This document shows, piece by piece, positions 61,896-64,000 of a stretch of 64,000 nucleotides of DNA. The stretch covers positions 1 to 64,000 of IMG/VR virus record IMGVR_UViG_3300032677_000023; one strand, given 5' to 3'. Under the pieces are notes generated by a model. It did not search any database. It was not told where the DNA came from and saw nothing but the letters and a program-made list of their open reading frames with translations. The position numbers were made by a program, and so were the translations under genes. The DNA is from a virus. How positions within the stretch are numbered: position 1 is the first letter of the stretch; each line of letters starts with the position of its first letter.

Positions 61896-63848
61896 CTAAC
61901 CTCTATTTTTCAATTCTTCAATTTGTCTCTGTTGATCTTTGATCGCTTCAATTAATAAAGGTATGATTTTTTCATACTGAACCGTCTTATAGTTTTCACC
62001 AGATCTAGAAACAAGTTTTCCATCAACATAGTCGGTGTCGAATGGCGCCGGTCTAATGATTTGTGGCAACACGGCTTCAATTTCTTGGGCGATAACTCCA
62101 ACCTGTTCGCTGTCATCCGTATAACCGTAACTAGCTGCGATTTCGTTGCTTCTGTAAGTTACACCGGATATACTCATTATCTTATCGATGGGATTGCTTA
62201 TAGGAACAATGTCAGTCTTCAATCTCTTATCAGAATAATAAGCTGTTATCTGATTAGTCGCTCTGATTTCACCAGTAGTTCCTGAAGCGGCTGTTCCGAC
62301 ACCAAGAGAATTTACTTGTATATTGCTCGTGCTACTTATGCCATTCGACCAATATACTGAAGAACCATTAGAAGTTAAAGTTTGTCCCGCGACGCCGTAA
62401 CCACCATTAGCATATATTCCAGAGGTTGTGTTTAATATCACAGAACCGGTAAAACGAGCACTTCCACTAACATCTAACAAATAGGCCGGAGAACTCGTGC
62501 CGATACCCATATTACCATTAGATACGTGATAAGCGGCAGTGCCGATAGTAAACGTATTAGTAACGGATTGATTTGCGTATACAGAAGAATTTGATCCACC
62601 AGATATATTAATCGACCAAGTACCTGAAGCGCCTGTACCAGTTAACGTAGGAGCATAACTATTATAATTTGAAGTAGTAAGAGCTAAACTACCATTGACA
62701 TATAAATTGGTTCCATTTAATTGGTAATTACTTCCATCATAATAAATATATCTAGTTCCACTATTATTTAAAAATAAAACACCAGTCGTCGGCGCGACCG
62801 AACGGTAAATATATACGTCGCCAGTGAATGTGGCGCCAGATAAAGCAGCGTAGTTGTTTAAATTTGCTTGTAATTGAGTATTAGATACAACATTAGCGGA
62901 GGATACAGAGCCAACATAAGAAGTGTTATTAGATGTTAACGTAGCTACATTTGAAGCCAATCCAGCGGTCGTTTGATAATTATTCAAATTTGCGCTTAAT
63001 TGACTTGTGTTTACATAAGAAGAATAACTGATACCGCCTAGATAATTAGAGTTATTTGCAGTTAATAAAGCAACATTAGAAACCAAACCGCCGTTTGTTT
63101 GATAATACGAAGCTGGTTGACCATTGAAATATGTAGAATTATTTGAAGAAAGAATAGCGACGTTTGAAGAAAGTCCAGCCAAAGTTTGATAATTAGAAAG
63201 ATTTGATTGTAGTTGATTATTAGAAACTACGTTCGCAGCAGATACAGAACCAACGTAAGAAGTGTTGTTAGAAGTTAATGACAATACGTTTGCTGCTAAT
63301 CCAGCGGTCGTTTGATAATATGAAACGGATTGACCGTTGAAATATGTAGAGTTATTTGCAGTTAGTGTTGCAACGTTTGCTGCTAATCCAGCGTTTGTTT
63401 GATAATTAGAAAGATTTGATTGTAGTTGATTATTAGAAACTACGTTCGCAGCAGATACAGAACCAACGTAAGAAGTGTTGTTAGACGTTAGAGTAGCAAC
63501 ATTAGCAGCCAAACCACCATTTGTTTGATAATAAGACGATGGTTGGCCATTAAGATACGTAGAGTTATTGGCAGATAATGTTGCAACGTTTGAAGATAAT
63601 CCGGCGGTAGTTTGATAACTGGAAGCTATGGTTCCGCCTAGATAAGATGAGTTGTTAGAAGTTCCCGTAAAATTTGTAGAATTAACAGAAACATTAACGG
63701 AAGAATTACCAACAGAAATTACAGATCCGTTAGCAAAAATACCGTTAGATGTAGAATTTATGTTATTAAAATAAATTCCTGTGGAATTAGCGGCAAACGA
63801 TGTATTTGCCACAATACCATTTTTAGCTACGAATACTGTATCTGTCAT
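61896..63848 (-). CDS. tail fibre with S74-type intramolecular chaperone
   Basis: 650 residues. The N-terminal 330 residues are built of repeats (NNSTYLNGQPSSYYQT, LSSNVATL, NNTSYVGSVSAANVVSNNQL units), then a collagen-like or beta-helical shaft. The C-terminal DKRLKTDIVPISNPIDKIMSISGVTYR, GVIAQEIEAVLPQII and EKIIPLLIEAIKDQQRQIEELKN are the peptidase S74 domain, which trimerises the fibre and then cuts itself off. It carries a late promoter and opens the fibre operon. Confidence 0.88.
   Translation of the reverse strand: MTDTVFVAKNGIVANTSFAANSTGIYFNNINSTSNGIFANGSVISVGNSSVNVSVNSTNFTGTSNNSSYLGGTIASSYQTTAGLSSNVATLSANNSTYLNGQPSSYYQTNGGLAANVATLTSNNTSYVGSVSAANVVSNNQLQSNLSNYQTNAGLAANVATLTANNSTYFNGQSVSYYQTTAGLAANVLSLTSNNTSYVGSVSAANVVSNNQLQSNLSNYQTLAGLSSNVAILSSNNSTYFNGQPASYYQTNGGLVSNVALLTANNSNYLGGISYSSYVNTSQLSANLNNYQTTAGLASNVATLTSNNTSYVGSVSSANVVSNTQLQANLNNYAALSGATFTGDVYIYRSVAPTTGVLFLNNSGTRYIYYDGSNYQLNGTNLYVNGSLALTTSNYNSYAPTLTGTGASGTWSINISGGSNSSVYANQSVTNTFTIGTAAYHVSNGNMGIGTSSPAYLLDVSGSARFTGSVILNTTSGIYANGGYGVAGQTLTSNGSSVYWSNGISSTSNIQVNSLGVGTAASGTTGEIRATNQITAYYSDKRLKTDIVPISNPIDKIMSISGVTYRSNEIAASYGYTDDSEQVGVIAQEIEAVLPQIIRPAPFDTDYVDGKLVSRSGENYKTVQYEKIIPLLIEAIKDQQRQIEELKNRG
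63184..63485 (-). repeat. 89-bp direct repeat pair in fibre gene
   Basis: Bases 63184-63272 and 63397-63485 are identical, 213 bases (71 codons) apart, and related but less exact units flank them. Identical DNA over 89 bases implies recent duplication or gene conversion, allowing shaft length change. Confidence 0.85.
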
Positions 63849-63879
63849 AGATTCCCTTTCCTCTTATGACGTTTATTCT

Positions 63880-63887
63880 TATTTATA
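63880..63887 (-). promoter_or_regulatory. T4-type late promoter (TATAAATA) of the fibre operon
   Basis: Exact octamer 32 bases upstream of the S74 fibre ATG. Confidence 0.72.
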
Positions 63888-63889
63888 TA

Positions 63890-64000
63890 TTATTCTGTTA
63901 TAGCGGCAAGTTGTTCGTCGGTTGGTTTAGGATACGTTTGATTCTCCCATTTTTCGATATAATCGCCTCTTTCATCTGCATCATTTCGCAAAGATATTGT
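63890..64000 (-). CDS. C-terminal fragment of a tail-associated protein (partial)
   Basis: The last 36 codons of a gene entering from beyond the window: SLRNDADERGDYIEKWENQTYPKPTDEQLAAITE followed by TAA. The ending YPxPTDEQL resembles the small fibre-associated protein at 59950. The 5' part is outside the window. Confidence 0.55.
   Translation of the reverse strand, partial: TISLRNDADERGDYIEKWENQTYPKPTDEQLAAITE

Noticed and set aside
62870-63660. CRISPR-like array
   Set aside because: The repeats are in frame inside a fibre gene, with a period of 71 codons and diverged copies; they encode protein repeats.

Overview
The window is part of the genome of a T4-like myovirus. It carries the T4 replication and recombination set (gp45, gp44, gp62, RegA, gp46, gp47, UvsW, UvsY, RNase H, late sigma factor gp55). 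It also carries the T4 morphogenesis block in T4 order: gp13, gp14, gp15, gp16, gp17, gp18, gp19, gp20, gp67/68-like, gp21, gp22, gp23. Many genes are preceded by TATAAATA, the T4 late-promoter element; early units use TTGACT-N17-TATAAT. The host is a Gram-negative bacterium (lipoproteins, RlpA-like protein, nucleotide-heptose enzymes), but the sequence alone does not identify it. The DNA is AT-rich.

Layout. 1-12.9 kb (+ strand): small early and metabolic genes, a lysis-like pair, a nucleotide-heptose pathway with a SpeD-like gene (4.7-9.3 kb), then RNase H, PhoH-like ATPase and a PD-(D/E)XK nuclease. From 12.9 kb to the end nearly everything is on the - strand. 12.9-14.4 kb holds a holin-like gene, a lipoprotein and unknowns. 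14.5-15.9 kb encodes a Ro60-like (DUF2828) vWA protein. 16.1-22.7 kb is a tRNA array with about 27 tRNA genes or tRNA-like elements, several further structured RNAs, four homing-endonuclease genes or relics, and a methyltransferase and a 2-oxoglutarate oxygenase. 22.8-27.7 kb holds HTH and unknown genes, regA, an oxygenase, and clamp and clamp-loader genes. 27.7-31.9 kb looks like a DNA base hypermodification cassette (glycosyltransferase, P-loop kinase, aGPT-pyrophosphorylase-like protein, TET/JBP dioxygenase). 31.9-41.1 kb holds nucleotide-pool, deformylase, recombination and late-sigma genes. 41.2-59.7 kb is the head, neck and tail-sheath block. 59.7-64 kb holds a cupin, three tandem C1q-like fibre proteins and an S74-type tail fibre.

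The most notable systems are as follows. (1) The terminase large subunit gene is fractured: its two halves carry the two pieces of an atypically split intein (about 30 aa N piece, 108 aa C piece), with a freestanding HNH endonuclease gene between them. (2) A TET-centred DNA hypermodification cassette lies beside the replication genes. (3) A transaldolase-to-NDP-heptose pathway ends in a glycosyltransferase. (4) The tRNA array covers all 20 amino acids if the aberrant Val and Met genes work. Four endonuclease genes and one small unknown gene take their stop codons from inside the tRNA that follows them. (5) Candidate structured RNAs lie in the tRNA operon and directly upstream of the Ro-like gene. 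(6) gp14 appears to start at an AUC codon. Ten homing-endonuclease genes or relics of at least three nuclease families make this a heavily invaded genome.
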